Shown here: positions 19,474-32,100 of the stretch, piece after piece
How the letters are laid out: every line of letters starts with the position of its first letter
How positions within the stretch are numbered: position 1 is the first letter of the stretch
Source: Suillus spraguei
Lineage: Eukaryota; Basidiomycota; Agaricomycetes; Boletales; Suillaceae
Assembly: GCA_016800925.1 (NCBI GenBank)
Contig: JABCPU010000025.1
Coordinates: 248,001 to 312,000 of the forward strand
DNA length: 64,000 nucleotides
Direction of reading: 5' to 3'
Notes under the pieces: model-generated
Databases searched by the model: none
Told to the model about the DNA's origin: nothing
The model's input: only the letters and a program-made list of their open reading frames with translations
Translations under genes and position numbers: made by a program

Positions 19474-22400
19474 ATGGCCCACCCTGCCATATGGAGAGGA
19501 ACACAGTTTTTCTATCCTATTGGGAATACATCTGCAGTTTGCCTCACACAGGATCTTTGTCCATCTGAGAAAGCAGAGGTGCTGCTTCTTGGATGCGGCG
19601 ACCCGAGGCATATCTTTTACACCGTATATACAAACAGCGCTGGTTTGCAAGGTAAAACCACGTGAATTTTGATAAAGCAATATGTTAATGTTCTGTACTC
19701 AGCGTCACGAAAACTGGACTTCACCTGTTGCGACCTTGAGGGTGCAGTCATTGGCAAGGACAAATTTAATACTTGATGCGTCTTGTTAGGCTAACGTATC
19801 AAATAGCTCGAAATGCTATCTTATTCACTCTCCTTGCCGATGAAGGTGCTGTGCAAAAAGTGCCGCAAATTTGGAACATCTTTTTCCACTTTTATCTCGA
19901 CAAAGCGTCCCATGACCTGCTTATATCACAATGCAGGAAATTGGTCGAGCTATCCAGCGATTTGGATAGCTGGAACAATGGTCCTTACGGTCATTTCCTT
20001 CGTGTGTGCACTGAAGCTACCCTCGCCGAGCTACGGCGCCTTTGGCAGCTCTACGTCAAAACAACAACTTACTCTCCTAGCGAGGCAAAAGCATTTAAAT
20101 CTGCATATGCTGCTGACGTCAAGGCTTCAAAGGTGAAGTCCGACTTCGTGTGCACATCAAGCCGCGCAGCCGGGCCACTGTCGATGTATGCGCTTAAGAT
20201 GGCGGGTGATCACTACAACACTTATTGGGACACAGGCGTATTCTCTGCCGTCGCCAAGAGACCCCTAGATGCATCGCATCCGAATCCAACCTTAGCATTT
20301 TCCATGGTCGGTGACAAATTTGGGGTCCACTATGGAACAGACCCTCTTTCTTGCTTTCATTTGGCGGAAGCGCTTGCGCCAGCTATCGGGAGCGCTCGCC
20401 ATCCAGAGCAAACTACTCTGAAAGACATGGCGAATGTCTGTAAGACGCAATTTTCCAGGTGGTGCACTTCAGTTTCCAAGGTCTTGGGCAGTCAAGGTCC
20501 ATCTTCTCCTAGCTCGCTCATCATACGTTTCTTTGTGGGAGATGCTTTGAGCTTCTGTCAAGCTCTTGGCTACTCCCGCACCATGAAATCGACATCCACA
20601 CCATTCCTTGTCGCTCCTTGGAAGAGCGCGTGCATCACCTTGGATCCTAATGCCTACGAAACTAGTGCACAGTCACCCGCACCGACCATGTTCAACATCA
20701 TTGATACTTCCAACCTTCTCGATCACGTCGGCGTATTGAACATCCTCGTTGTTACTTCTCCTATTCTTCAGCAAACTCCATCCGCTACGTTGTACACAGA
20801 AGGTCTCTCCGGGAGCGACCCAGAAGACGCGTTGCCACAGCAACTCTGTGGGGATATTGCGACTATTGGGTTACTCCTCGGCCTTATTCCCGTGTCCTTC
20901 ATTTCGCAGTTCATGAACCGGTCGAATATGCATGAACTGCTCATGCAAGCTGCGAACGAGAATGCAACTCAAAATCACGAGCGCCTCGCTTGGAAGCTGC
21001 TCAGCCGGGCTGAGAAACTCATGATCGACGTTGACCGCCCCATCGACATCGCCCCGGAACAGCTTGCAGGCGTCCTCTTTAATGTTTACCTCGACATGTT
21101 TTTTTATCAGAACATGGCACGAAAGATGTCCATGCTCAAGTTGTCTTCGTCGTCAATCAGAATATCTGGGGACATACACTACCACCGTCGTGCGTACGCG
21201 GAGGTTTTGAGTGTCGTCAAAAAGAGGGTGATCACGGACTGGGACTCAACCATGAACATGCTTCACGACAAGATATTGAATGATAGAACCCTTCTGACCG
21301 GGATGAACCATTACCAAGATCTCTGCTGCCAGCTGCACCTTCTTGGCGTTTTCACTGTAGAATGGATGTCCCTACAAAAGGTGCAGGAAGTATGTCGCCT
21401 TGAAAGGCCTCTTGTCTTTCGCAATTGGAAGACGGTCCCGCAAACCGTCTGTGTCGTCCTCGTAATTCCTCGGGCTCGCCTCCGATCGCTCTTACCCGAT
21501 CTTGACAAGGCTGGAACACCTATATTGCAGTGTGATTTCAGAGGAACAGTGACCTCAAATACGTTTTCATGCATCAACACAGTTTTCGGAACTGTCAAGA
21601 TCAGTGGCAAGGGCGATGGAAAAACTGCAGTTATTGAGGAGGACACTGCTAGACGGTATGGAGCTTCCCCTCTCGTGGTGTGGTTCTGGGTACCATCTGT
21701 TGTGATCTCAAGCGAGGATCGCTTGTCGGTCGTTTTGGCTGTTCTATCCACCCCGGCATCCATGTCACTCACCATGAAATTGGGGTTTGACCTTTCCTTA
21801 TTCCGTGCGGACATGGGAGATGAGCAATTCGTGCACATCCTGCGACAGCGTCCTAATGCTGTCCTAGGGAGTGCTGAGGAGAATAATATGCAGATCAGCG
21901 GCCGTCCTACAAAGACGCCTGGCGCCACATTTGTGACGTTCGATAAAGAATGCAAGAAACCTCTATCATTCAGCACTCGGGTGGATATCATTGAACCAGA
22001 GATGAAGGCTTCCCTGACTAGCGGTGCTACTCCCACTGTGAACCAAGTTTCTATGCATTCAATCGCCATCGTTCTTGGAGAGAAGTCTTTGCAGTTACCT
22101 TTCCCGCTTCCCATCGACGCAAAGAAAGCCAAGCTTCGCGTTGCACGAAAGTCGCTATACATCGAAGTACGTTTCCTCTATCTCTGCCTTTCCAAACACT
22201 CGGTTTTAACTCAGCGCAGGTCACATTGCCCTTGAAACTTACTCTTGGAGAAACCGACACAGACATGTTCCCCGTCATTCCCCAGGAAGGCGATCTTGCC
22301 CTGTGGAACATGCATCGAGTTAACCTCGACCAATGCGTGCCTTTCAGCATCACCAACAAAAATGCTCTCAAATGGGTCAACCCTCACATCTCCTGCATGT

Positions 22401-23420
22401 TATCTGAGCGCGAAAGACGCATTCCCGAGGGTTTGACAACAGGGTCTACGCTACTGGATATCAAGCACACACTTCATTTGATATTTGGGTTCGCAAGTGG
22501 TACTGCGGATGACAAGCCCCCCCTATGCTACGCCTTGAAGGACAAACAGAAGGCCTTCGTTATGTTATTTATCACAGACCTCCGGTTGGACCTCGGCTCG
22601 CACGCCATAGTTGCTGATGCTTGGATGATGCCGTCTTCTCCATCATCTGTGAAGGCCGAGGCTTTCCGCAAGGTTTCCGGACATGTGATGTCTGGCGACA
22701 ATATGAAGCAATTGGGGATAGCTGCTGAAGAGAGGAAGGCATGGATGCACCTCCTCGCGGCCGCAACGGAGCGGTGCCGTACTTGGGAGCACAAGACCAG
22801 CTGCGAGTACCGCGTTCAAGGTGCTATCCCTCTAACTTTTGAGCCAGACGAGAGTCCTATTTGCTCTTGCGGCACCGGGGTGGGGGCAGAGGCATTTGTG
22901 AAGAAATACCCGATGCTTCGCGCGCTTGCGCCGCATGTGACGAGGGCAGCGATCAGTCCACTGTTCGCGCTGTCGTACATGGAAAGGGTCGGTCCTCCGC
23001 AAGATGCCGTTGCTACGAAGACTCCGGCGATGCCAGCGCGAGCAGCAGCAGTCCGTCGTGTATGCGCTGCTTGTGGAAAGGAAGGAGGTGCGCCTGGGTC
23101 CTTGTTGATTTGTAGCAGGTGCAAGGATGTACGGTATTGTTCAGCAGGCTGTCAGCGCGAGGACTGGAAAGGGCACAAAAAGTGTTGCGTGCCATCTTCC
23201 TAAAGAGATGGATAGATGCTTAGTATGTCGACTGTTTTGCTGTATTCACGTTATGTAGTACTCTGTAGAATATGGATCGGATTGTGATCAACATGTCAAT
23301 TAAAATCAGAAATCGATCATTGTCAATCAACTATATTGTTCGACCAGACTGTATCGCAAGTTCTTGACGAGTCCTCGTAGATGCCCATAAACTTGGAGGT
23401 CATGCTGAGCTAGGGAAGGA
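19185..23420 (+). repeat. Inverted segmental duplication, arm A (DUF4470/MYND gene and flanks)
   Basis: It matches the reverse complement of about 38560-42735 through the whole gene, plus about 290 bp upstream and 210 bp downstream. Arm A keeps an open gene, while arm B is degraded. Confidence 0.8.
19474..23203 (+). CDS. DUF4470-domain protein with C-terminal MYND zinc finger
   Basis: Four exons: 19474-19651, 19703-19753, 19807-22166 and 22220-23203, giving 1190 residues. Introns 1 and 3 are GT-AG. Intron 2 (19754-19806) begins GCAAGG and has a CTAAC branch site, so it is a GC-AG intron; the same GCAAG start occurs in the degraded copy at 42 kb. The N-terminus (FFYPIGNTSAVCLTQDL, then LLLGCGDPRHIFYTVYT) and the start of exon 3 (ARNAILFTLL) form the DUF4470 domain, common in mushroom fungi. 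The C-terminus has a complete MYND finger (CAACGKEGG, CSRCKDVRYCSAGC, EDWKGHKKC), about residues 1144-1186. MYND fingers mediate protein-protein contacts. The biological role of DUF4470/MYND proteins is not established. Confidence 0.88.
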
Positions 23421-24479
23421 CAGAACCGAAGAGACGCTCCGGGTTTTACTTGCAATGACCGTGTACAATACTGTATGGTCCGAATTGTGCTCACCAAGAT
23501 AAGATTTGAACGACTAAAGTATAGTGCCTCGGCCGAAGGCCTTTTGTATAGTAGCTGTAACTAGAGAAAGAAATGAGTTTAATATGGGAAACGGTGAGTG
23601 TAAATCCAAACGGGACGGCCTCCATTACAGTAGGCCAACCTAAAAAATGTAGAATGTCCTCCACTCCTGAATCTCTTTCTTCCCCCAGATGCTGACGAAT
23701 CACATCGTCTTAAACAAACTCTTGAAGGCAATGATTGCGCTAATGCATTGAATTGCGCTGCCTGCTGTGGTCGCGTATGCTAACAAGCTCAAGACGCAGA
23801 CCCTTCTCCTGACAGCCGCCTTCCACCAATCCGAGTTGCAAGAGGCGCCATCTGTGCGTACCGTTACTGAATATTATCCTTATCGTGTGACTAATGTCAA
23901 TGAACCAGGTGGATGCCTCTCTTCCCCCATTTTTGAGGACGTGTCGTGATAGCGATCTCACTGTTGCTCTTATCAGCGCTCAACGCTCACACCGCCGGGC
24001 AGAGAATAAACTTATCAAGACCCGCCTGAGGCGTATTAACATCGAAAGAGAACTCTATAGTCATATGCAACTTCGGACATGTCAGAGACTTCGCAAAGCT
24101 AACACCAACGTTGGTGTTACCCGTGCTGTGCTACGCGTATCTGGCATAACACCTCCAGCGGATGATCTGGATAGTGAAGCATCGCATTCATTGGGTGTGT
24201 CAGGCCGAGATGAATCATCTTGAGATCTATTGCTGTTCTTAATATCGGGAGATGGGCCGCTAAAATTGTAACTGGTGACTCTGAGGCAGTCTATGACTTC
24301 GAGTTTCAGGAAGAGACGATCTGAAAAGAACCTCTCAGCAAATGTTCTCGCATAACACACGAACGTGCATATTAAATTAATTGCAACATAGGATAACAAG
24401 AACAGGCGTTTGGTATACAAACGAATTACTGGATGTGTTAGGTACAAAATAGAAATACGACACTCGGGTATCTCCAACA
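23204..24479. other. Intergenic with one unassigned open frame
   Basis: The first ~210 bp are the tail of the inverted duplication. A plus-strand frame at 23894-24223 encodes 109 Arg/Leu-rich residues (QRSHRRAENKLIKTRLRRIN). It has an ATG, but I recognise no family and see no clear flanking introns. It could be a small gene or chance. Confidence 0.3.
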
Positions 24480-24954
24480 TTACTCCACCCTCTCTACCGA
24501 AGTAGAGAGTCCTGCATATGATGAACTTTGTGATGACAAGTGCTGCTGCTTCTTAGTCGAGTTACAGAATTGATAGCTTGGAGGGGGTCCCGATAATCTG
24601 AGCTCCGGCTGGACGTGGACATCTACGATCTCATATTGTACCAGGTGCGACATGATCATTGACCACGCCTCACGGCTGATGTTCACAGAGCTTTTCTTCC
24701 CATTTGCTAGCACATTCAGCGAAAAGGATATCCGGCTTTTGTCAATCCCGGTTAGATCACCTTCAAACGCTGACCTGGCAAATGTGACTGCTTGCTGGAA
24801 TAATTGGGCCAATCTCAGTGGATGGTACTTGGAGTAGAGCTGAAAGACTCACGTCGAAGTTCTCTGCTGGGGGGACATATACCATTCGATTATTCAAACG
24901 ATACGTGATGACATCTGCGGGGGTTGGTGACTGGCGTCTTTTAAAGGTTCGCAT
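24480..24954 (-). CDS. Small conserved fungal protein of unknown function (two exons)
   Basis: Start ATG is at 24954 (MRTFKRRQSPTPADVITY). A 57-bp phase-0 intron (GTGAGT...TTCCAG, about 24795-24852) joins VYVPPAENFD to QAVTFARSAFEGDL. The protein then continues to VERVE and a stop at 24480, about 140 residues in total. The pattern YRLNNRMVYVPPAENFDQAV ... SREAWSMIMSHLVQYEIVDV resembles short Agaricomycete-specific hypothetical proteins I have seen in tandem families. No catalytic motif, membrane segment or signal peptide is visible. The direct-repeat block at 25030-25059 lies about 75-105 bp upstream of the start. Confidence 0.55.
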
Positions 24955-25029
24955 GGCAAATGATCAGTGCGCAGAAGAATGGTTGCAACATTGGAGGTTG
25001 CACCTTTTATAACGAGTTCGTTTCCACAG

Positions 25030-25059
25030 TTGTCCACAGTTGTCCACAGTTGTCCACAG
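25030..25059. promoter_or_regulatory. Three tandem 10-bp repeats TTGTCCACAG
   Basis: Three exact copies in a row follow one degenerate copy (GTTTCCACAG). They lie upstream of the minus-strand gene starting at 24954. Position and exact spacing of one helical turn suggest a cis-regulatory site, but this is inference. Confidence 0.35.
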
Positions 25060-25671
25060 CGTTCGGGAAACTGTAACTTGATCACACGTCCGAGACTCCG
25101 AATTTATAATTTATAAGCGCTGATTCAGGGATACCGAGGGATCGGATGACGTCAGTGGTGTTATGTATCCCATGGTCGGGGCCTCTTTGAGCCTCTTTGA
25201 CGCAACCGGTTCCTCAGGCTCCTCTTGTACATGATGATGAAGCACGAATTCAATGCGGGTAAATTTCTTACGAAGGTGCCCGGAGTCGTGGGATAGTGTG
25301 AACTGGAGCCTGGAGGACGGAATAGACCTGTTGAAAGCTCATTGGCTGGTATGGTGGGCTGTAGGAAGTGTGAGCCGTTCCTTGGCGAGTACTTGAATGA
25401 GAGATACTGCTGGTACTAGGCCGCATAGAAGATACTTGAAAGTTGAGACACGCCCTGAGGGGAGCCGAAAGCTAAGCGGCGTGACTCGTGACTGAGTGTG
25501 ACGTTTGTTGAGGGTGTTCTGGCAGGTGTTCTGGCATCATTCGACTTCATCAAGGTATTTTATAACTTTACTTGTAAATTGTCCGTTCTGCTAACAAAAG
25601 TCTGCTAGCTGTTCCGCACAGCCAACAAGTTTTTAATTTTCATTGCTTTAGTCTAACATTTTTCTGACAAA

Positions 25672-26351
25672 ATGGGTGGCGCTGGTGCGTGTCTCCTCAC
25701 TGATCCAAGTCTCTTGGCTGATGCTTGCTGCAGGCTGGTTGTTCTTGTTCTCTGTGTTGATGGCAGCTGGTCTACTTTTCACGATGGTTTTCTTTGTCAG
25801 TCTTCTTTCTATCGTAATACCCACCCACCCACTCACTTTCACTCCCCAAGATCATCATGTTCTCAGACCTTGAATGTGATTATATCAATCCCATAGATCT
25901 TTGCAACAAACTCAACCAAGTACTTACTCCCCATCCCTACCCAATAACGTACTCACTGACACGCCCCCAGTTCGTCCTACCAGAAAACATTGCACACGCA
26001 TTCCTAACAATCCTCTTCCTCCTCTCCGGTCAATGGTTTGCATTCCTCCTCAACCTCCCTCTGGTTTTGTACAACGTCAACAAGTACGTCCAATATTTTA
26101 TCTTGCGCGCTTTTTTTTTGTACACCGGAGCTGACGCGTCGCACAGAATACGTAATAAGAACCACATGTATGACGCCACAGAGATATTCAGAACTCTCAG
26201 CGGTCATAAGAAAGAGAGCTTTATGAAACTAGGTTTTTACCTCCTTTCATTCTTCTACTATCTCTATCGGTGCGTGGTCTTTTCACAACTGTCCCACGGT
26301 AACCGACGAGATTCTAGGATGATCGTCGCGCTTATCTCTGAGAGCGAATAA
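25672..26351 (+). CDS. Cornichon-family ER cargo receptor (Erv14-like)
   Basis: Six exons: 25672-25684, 25734-25795, 25851-25919, 25971-26083, 26147-26269 and 26318-26351, giving 137 residues, the usual family length. Every intron is 49-63 bp with GT/AG ends. Diagnostic motifs are [50 protein letters not shown] and FYYLYRMIVALI. Three or four hydrophobic segments are evident. Cornichon proteins sit in the ER and COPII vesicles and help selected membrane proteins leave the ER. Exon 1 codes for only four residues and part of a fifth, so unspliced open frames miss the true N-terminus. Confidence 0.93.
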
Positions 26352-26714
26352 TTGCAGGAGGTGGCTCGATGACGGGTACCTTTCCGGACAGTCGGGTTTT
26401 GATGGGTAAAGTCTGTGCACGTAACTACAAGGCGGTCACTGTTGTTTGGTTGGCTATCACGATCTACTTTCTTCTTATTATGCCCAGTTCACGCTATCTC
26501 ATGCCCATGCCAAGCACAACATACTTGGCCGTACTTCAACCTAGTTGCGCGAAATACTGACTGAGATGAGATGTGTGATCACAAGTGAAAATACATATGC
26601 TATGATAATTCGCAACCCAAGATGAAGCTAACGCATGTTGAGTCCGGCCAAGCCTCAGACTCTTTCATCCATATCACGCCCACGCCCAAGAAAATCCGTC
26701 CCATAACTTGGGCC

Positions 26715-27832
26715 TCATCCATCAATATCCATCCCTACTCGTTCTCCACCACCACCACCACCTCTCCTTCCACGACCTCCTCGACCACGGCCCCTACCCC
26801 CACGATGCCACTTCTGCCCATCCGCACGAGAATTCGAAGGCGGCTGCTGGCTATACTGCCTCGGATCTGCACCAGGTGGCGCAACCAACACGCTCGCTCT
26901 CGGGTCCGAAGCAATAATCGAATCTGACCGCATTTTTCTGCACCAACGCAAATAAAAATAAAAAGATAAAAACCCCAAACCAACCAAATACCACTTACGA
27001 TGAATTCCCCTCATCTCCACCATCCATAAGCACATCCACGACATCCACATCTGCAAGTCTCCCCGACAACCCCACCGCTTTCGTCCCCACGATGCTCACT
27101 TGCAATATTTTGCCGTCTGCAGGCTGCCCATTAAATTTGTTCACAGCTGCGTCTGCATGCGTGGGTAGTTTGAACGTAATGCGTACGATGACGTTCTCCG
27201 ATGCTTTGGGAGATGCTGTTTCAGATGAAACTATTGTACCGCATCGTTTGAAAATAGCCTATCAAACCAACCCAAAAAAGCAACCATAAACCCCAATCTT
27301 AGTCTCCTCGAACAACAAAATACAAAGCAAAACCACGCACCTCGACATCAGCAGCAGTTGTACCCCTCACAAGTCCCTTAACCTCCACCACATTTCCCAA
27401 CGGCACCGCACTGGCGCCTTTGATGCTCAAGCCCTGGCCTGAAGCTTTGCTGTCCCCTGCTGCATCCCTGAGCGCGCGCTGCGCGAGGCGCGAATCGGGT
27501 TTGCGAGGTTGGGCGGCGCTTAGGGTGAGTCTTGATGATAAGCTGGGTTTTTCTGGGTCTTCGTAGAGGTCATGGCTCCATTGCGCGTCTGGGTCGCCTT
27601 TGGGGGTGCGATTTGGGCGGGTCTATGTACAATGATTGGAGTGGCCGTTATAATCGAAAAAAGAATATGTGTCCGGGAGAGGAGCTTATTCTTTTGTTTT
27701 ATTTTAGAGTAGAAGGAAAGGTGGACGTACGTATGGGGATGCTCGACTGCCTGATTTTGTACGGACGGGGCCGATGGAGGGGGCTCCGACTCCGTTATCT
27801 ATTGGGACATTTAGGCGTTCTAGGAGGGACAT
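26715..27832 (-). CDS. RRM RNA-binding protein with C-terminal Arg/Gly-rich tail (Aly/REF-like)
   Basis: Four exons on the minus strand: 27832-27731, 27622-27341, 27258-26999 and 26937-26715, about 288 residues. The N-terminus reads MSLLERLNVPIDN, with PKGDPDAQWSHDLYED across the first splice. A single RRM follows: RNP2-like VVEVKGL and RNP1-like NVIVRITFK, separated by AIFKRCGTI. The C-terminal 40 residues are Arg/Gly-rich (RGGRGRGRGGRGRRGGGG). This layout fits an Aly/REF-type mRNA export adaptor or a related RGG-box RRM protein; the RRM assignment is firmer than the Aly/REF one. It is divergently arranged with the ABCC transporter, with 1.3 kb between starts. Confidence 0.8.
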
Positions 27833-29136
27833 CTCAGCGTTGTCGTACTGTGTCTTTGAATGAATTTGGAGTGGATAGACTGAGAAGGGGGTATGTAAAC
27901 TGAGTCGCGGTGTAAACTAAAGTACTGCCAGTACGTTTCGCTCAACATAAGCTGTGTGTTGTTGTTTGCTGTGTGGCACTGGTAATTTGTTTCAAGTTGG
28001 GTCAGAACAGGTTTATATATAATTCATACAGGACGCATGTGTTTTGCTGTAGGATAAAGGTTCTAGTAATCGTGATAGTAATCGTAATATGTGTATTGAC
28101 AAAACGCCGCTATCCTCCCTCTGAGAACTTATACTTACTGGAAGTGAATAGTTCAGTTGACTGTCCCTTTGTAAAAACACACTGCCCAGGGTGAAAAGCG
28201 AGGACACAGGAGGAATGACTAGAATATCCATGCTCAATTTTCGTAATCTGAGCAGTGCTCTCAGAGCGCTGAGTGATGGCACACCAATCAAATGCAAGTC
28301 ACGCACCTTTCGAAATCATTTCGAGACGTTACATATCCTTCATCAACCAGAATAACCAGAAGCGGCGATACCCTCGACAGATAGATTAGACGTAGGGCGA
28401 TGCCTAAACCCTGAGACGGTATCATTATCTACTGGAGACAGTATCGATTCCAGCGAGCGCAAGATTGCACATTTGGGTGGGTGGACATTGAAGCGGACTT
28501 GAGATGTATGACGGATCCGGCGCAGACTTGAATGACTCCTTTTCTTCGGATGTGTTTTTAGATTTTGCATTGACTCAATATTGAAGGTGTGGTCGTCCAG
28601 CATCTGTCTAGTCACTATGGCATAGTGCTAGCTCTGCGTCCAGGTACGCACAAATCCCTTCAAAAAATACTTCCTGGACATGATTCCTGCAAACGGAATT
28701 TCGTATCTATTGTTCTCGACTGTCTCGCTCTCTACGAAACTATGCCAATATTCCCCTCTTTTAATGAAAACTTATTATAATTTGTTCTTGTATAATGTTC
28801 GAATGAAAACAACGAAGACTGAACCAACCATGGTGTCAAAATAAGATCCTTGTAAACTCGCGAGTAAGATCTGGGTAGTGAAAAAGATTATCTAATCTGC
28901 TAAGTTGAAATTTTTATTAAACTTGACATGAGGCTTGCTATTAGCTAATAGCTTAATCGGAGCACGATGCGAAATTGACTGATAGAACTCACAAACCTCA
29001 CAGGTGACGTGGTGACTGACCACGAGCCATTCAATGCAGGTCACACTTATCTACATAAATTGGAAATGCGTTATATAGGACCAATCTCCAAGCCCTTTCC
29101 AACAAACCACCATCTGCTGTTTTAGTGTCTTTCTGT
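27833..29136. other. Intergenic region between RRM gene and ABCC transporter
   Basis: No supported gene is present. A minus-strand frame at 28343-28615 has no recognisable motif. The 3' end contains the transporter promoter. Confidence 0.5.
29072..29078 (+). promoter_or_regulatory. TATA box of the ABCC transporter gene
   Basis: TATATAG lies about 60 bases upstream of the ATG at 29137, a normal distance in basidiomycetes. Confidence 0.45.
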
Positions 29137-32100
29137 ATGACTTCTCAACGGTTGGAAGAATCCTTGCAGGGCAAAAAGAAAGATATCCAGGAGGGTAACG
29201 CAGTCGGTTTTCTCCAACCTCTACACCTTCAGCTCGATACCGGTAATGGGTATACTAATCTTCGTCAAAAATGGTGGCAATTATGGTAAGTAAAGCTATC
29301 TTGCAAGCGATGCCCTTCATTAGACCGCGATCAGGTTACCCAAGGACCCACCGCCTCCAGCTCCCCCGTCTCTGGAGGATGCAACGGTACATGAACCCTC
29401 CATGCTAATTTCCTAAAGGATTTTCCTAATGACGCAGTGATCTACAGCTGACGCCTCTGGCTAATGCTTCCATTTTCTCTCAGCTTACATACACCTGGGT
29501 AACTGAAATAATAGTCTGTTTGAACCCCGATCCCAATGTATACCGTTCTGACGCATATATTTAGGTTCTCGGATACCAACGCACATTACAAGCGTCTGAT
29601 CTATACAAGCTGGACACATCCCGAGAATCAACCGTCCTTGCCGCTAAGCTCGAAGCTGCATGGCAACGGCGTGTTAGGGAAGCAGCCGACTGGAATGCAC
29701 GTCTTGTGAGTGGAGAGCTCAAGCCATCTCTCTTCAAGCGCATCGGCTGGGCCTGCAGTACAATTCTCAGGATACCAGACACAAGTCCGTCTGCGCAACT
29801 TGCAGCGTTTGAGAAACATTGGCGAGAATCTACAGGGCGGAAAGAGGCCAGTCTTACTTGGGCTTTGAACGATGTCTTTCTTAGGATGTTCTGGATCGGA
29901 GGTGTATTCAAGGTATGAGTCTATCTCATAAATTGTCACTGTTATAACAAATCTACTCCACGACTCAGGTCTTTGGTGATACGATACAACTTTTGGGTCC
30001 TTTCGTCCTTCGGGTAAGTAGTAACCTGGGTTTGGTTGTAGTAACCTTTGATGTTTATTCTTCCCCTGCAGCAAATCATTGCTTTTGCGGAGGAGCGTTC
30101 CGCTGCAATCATTGCCGGAGAACCCGTTCCCAATATCGGTCGCGGTATCGCAATGGCTGTCGGGCTCTTTGCGCTCACCTTGACGGCCAGCATCTGCAAC
30201 CAGCAGGTTTGTAAAACTGTGCGAGTTGAAAATAAGCTTGGCTCAGCTTATGCATTTCAAGTTCTTTTGGCGTTCAATGGCAGTAGGCGTACTGGCTAGA
30301 GCCGCACTAATAACATGCATTTACGAGCGTGGAGTGAACCTCACAGGTAAAGCGCGTGTCGGACTCAACAATGCCGCGCTGGTCAATCATATTTCCACGG
30401 ACGTGAGCAGGATTGATGCAGCCGCTCAGTGGTTTGTGAGTCACATACTTAAACACACGCGCGTGTCGACTAACCATTGTCACTCCCTCGCTACTAGCAC
30501 ATGGGTCAGTATATAGGACTAGTGACATTCATATTTTTACTGTTCTCAAGCCTGGACCGCGCCTGTTCAGATCATAGTTTGTTTGATCATTCTCTTAAGT
30601 CAGGTTTGTTGTACGGTATGAAGACTTCGGTCTGTTCTAACGGCGCATAAAAACTAGCTCGGGCCGTCTGCGCTCGCCGGTTTCTTGTTATTCGCCCTCA
30701 TGATTCCACTTCAACAATGGTTAATGGCACTGCAGCGCCGTATGCGCTTAGCGTCGATGAAATGGACTGATCAACGAGCCCAGGTCTTGCTAGAGGTACT
30801 TGGTACGTAACCTTAGGGCTTTCAGTGGGACGTGCAAGGATGCTGAAGAGATACACAGGGGCCATGCGTGTTGTCAAATACTTCTCATATGAAATCCCAT
30901 TCCTTCAAAGTAAGTATATCGAGTCGAGGAACATCAACAGCACACTCATGAGTGCCGCTCAGAAATATTCGAGCTTCGAAAGAAGGAACTGTATGGCGTG
31001 CGATGGATTCTTCACGCGAATTCGGCGAAGTAAGCCCAGATGGTCATAGCATGGCAACGTCTGCTGATGCAATCCACCCAGCTTGGCACTTGCTTCTTCG
31101 GTCCCAATCCTTGCTGCTACACTAGCTTTCGTCACGTACACCCTTACAGCGCACACATTCAACGTTGCTATCATATTCAGTTCGCTGAGTTTGTTTCAGG
31201 TGAGATCATGTCCCGCAGCGTACACAACACACCCCAATCGACAGATAAATAGCTTCTTCGACAACCAATGCTCTTTATGCCTCGCGCTCTATCGGCCATC
31301 CCTGATGCGTCCAGCGCGATCCAGCGGCTTACGCAGGTGTTCCACGCAGAGCTTATTTCTGAAGATACACTTGTGATCGACACAGACCAAGAGCCTGCAC
31401 TTCTGGTGAAGAACGCGACATTTGAGTGGGAGTCATTTGCAAAAGGTTCTGGCGATGCTTTGAGCTCGAAGAATGTCGCACCAGGCGACAGCAGTCTATC
31501 GAAGGGCAAGGACAAGAGCGTGAAGGACATGACGAAGGAAAAGTCCGCTCCTGGAAAGGGGGTTCCTCCCTTCAAGGTAAAGAATGTGACCATGACCATC
31601 CGACGAGGCCAGCTCGTCGCCCTAGTTGGGCCTGTCGGAAGCGGCAAGGTAATCTTCTTGAAAATGAAATTCTTGAAGCGACTGCTGACCCATGAAAAGT
31701 CTAGTCTATTGCAAGGTCTAATAGGAGAGATGAGGAAGGTCTCTGGGCATGTCTCGTTTGGCGGGCGCATTGGTTATTGCCCGCAGACCGCATGGATCCA
31801 GAATGCTACGTTGGTTAGCATGGTGTCGCTCTCGAAGAACGAATATCTAACATTTGACCACAGCGTGATAATATTACTTTTGGGCAACGATTCGAGGAAG
31901 ACAGATACTGGCGCGTTGTCGAGGTTGCTTGTCTACTTCCTGATCTCCAACTGCTCCCAGATGGAGATTTGACTGAGGTATGGTGGATTAATCCAACTTG
32001 ATAACATTGTTTATACTCTATTTCAGATCGGGGAAAAGGGAATCAATCTCAGTGGTGGCCAAAAGCAGAGAGTGAGTTCGTGGCATCTACCTGTGGTACC

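Noticed and set aside
21311..22162. 283-codon frame antisense to the DUF4470/MYND gene
   Set aside because: It is fully inside exon 3 of a well-supported gene on the other strand; no start context or family match.
26369..26560. 63-codon frame after the cornichon gene
   Set aside because: It starts just past the stop in the likely 3' UTR; no conserved motif.
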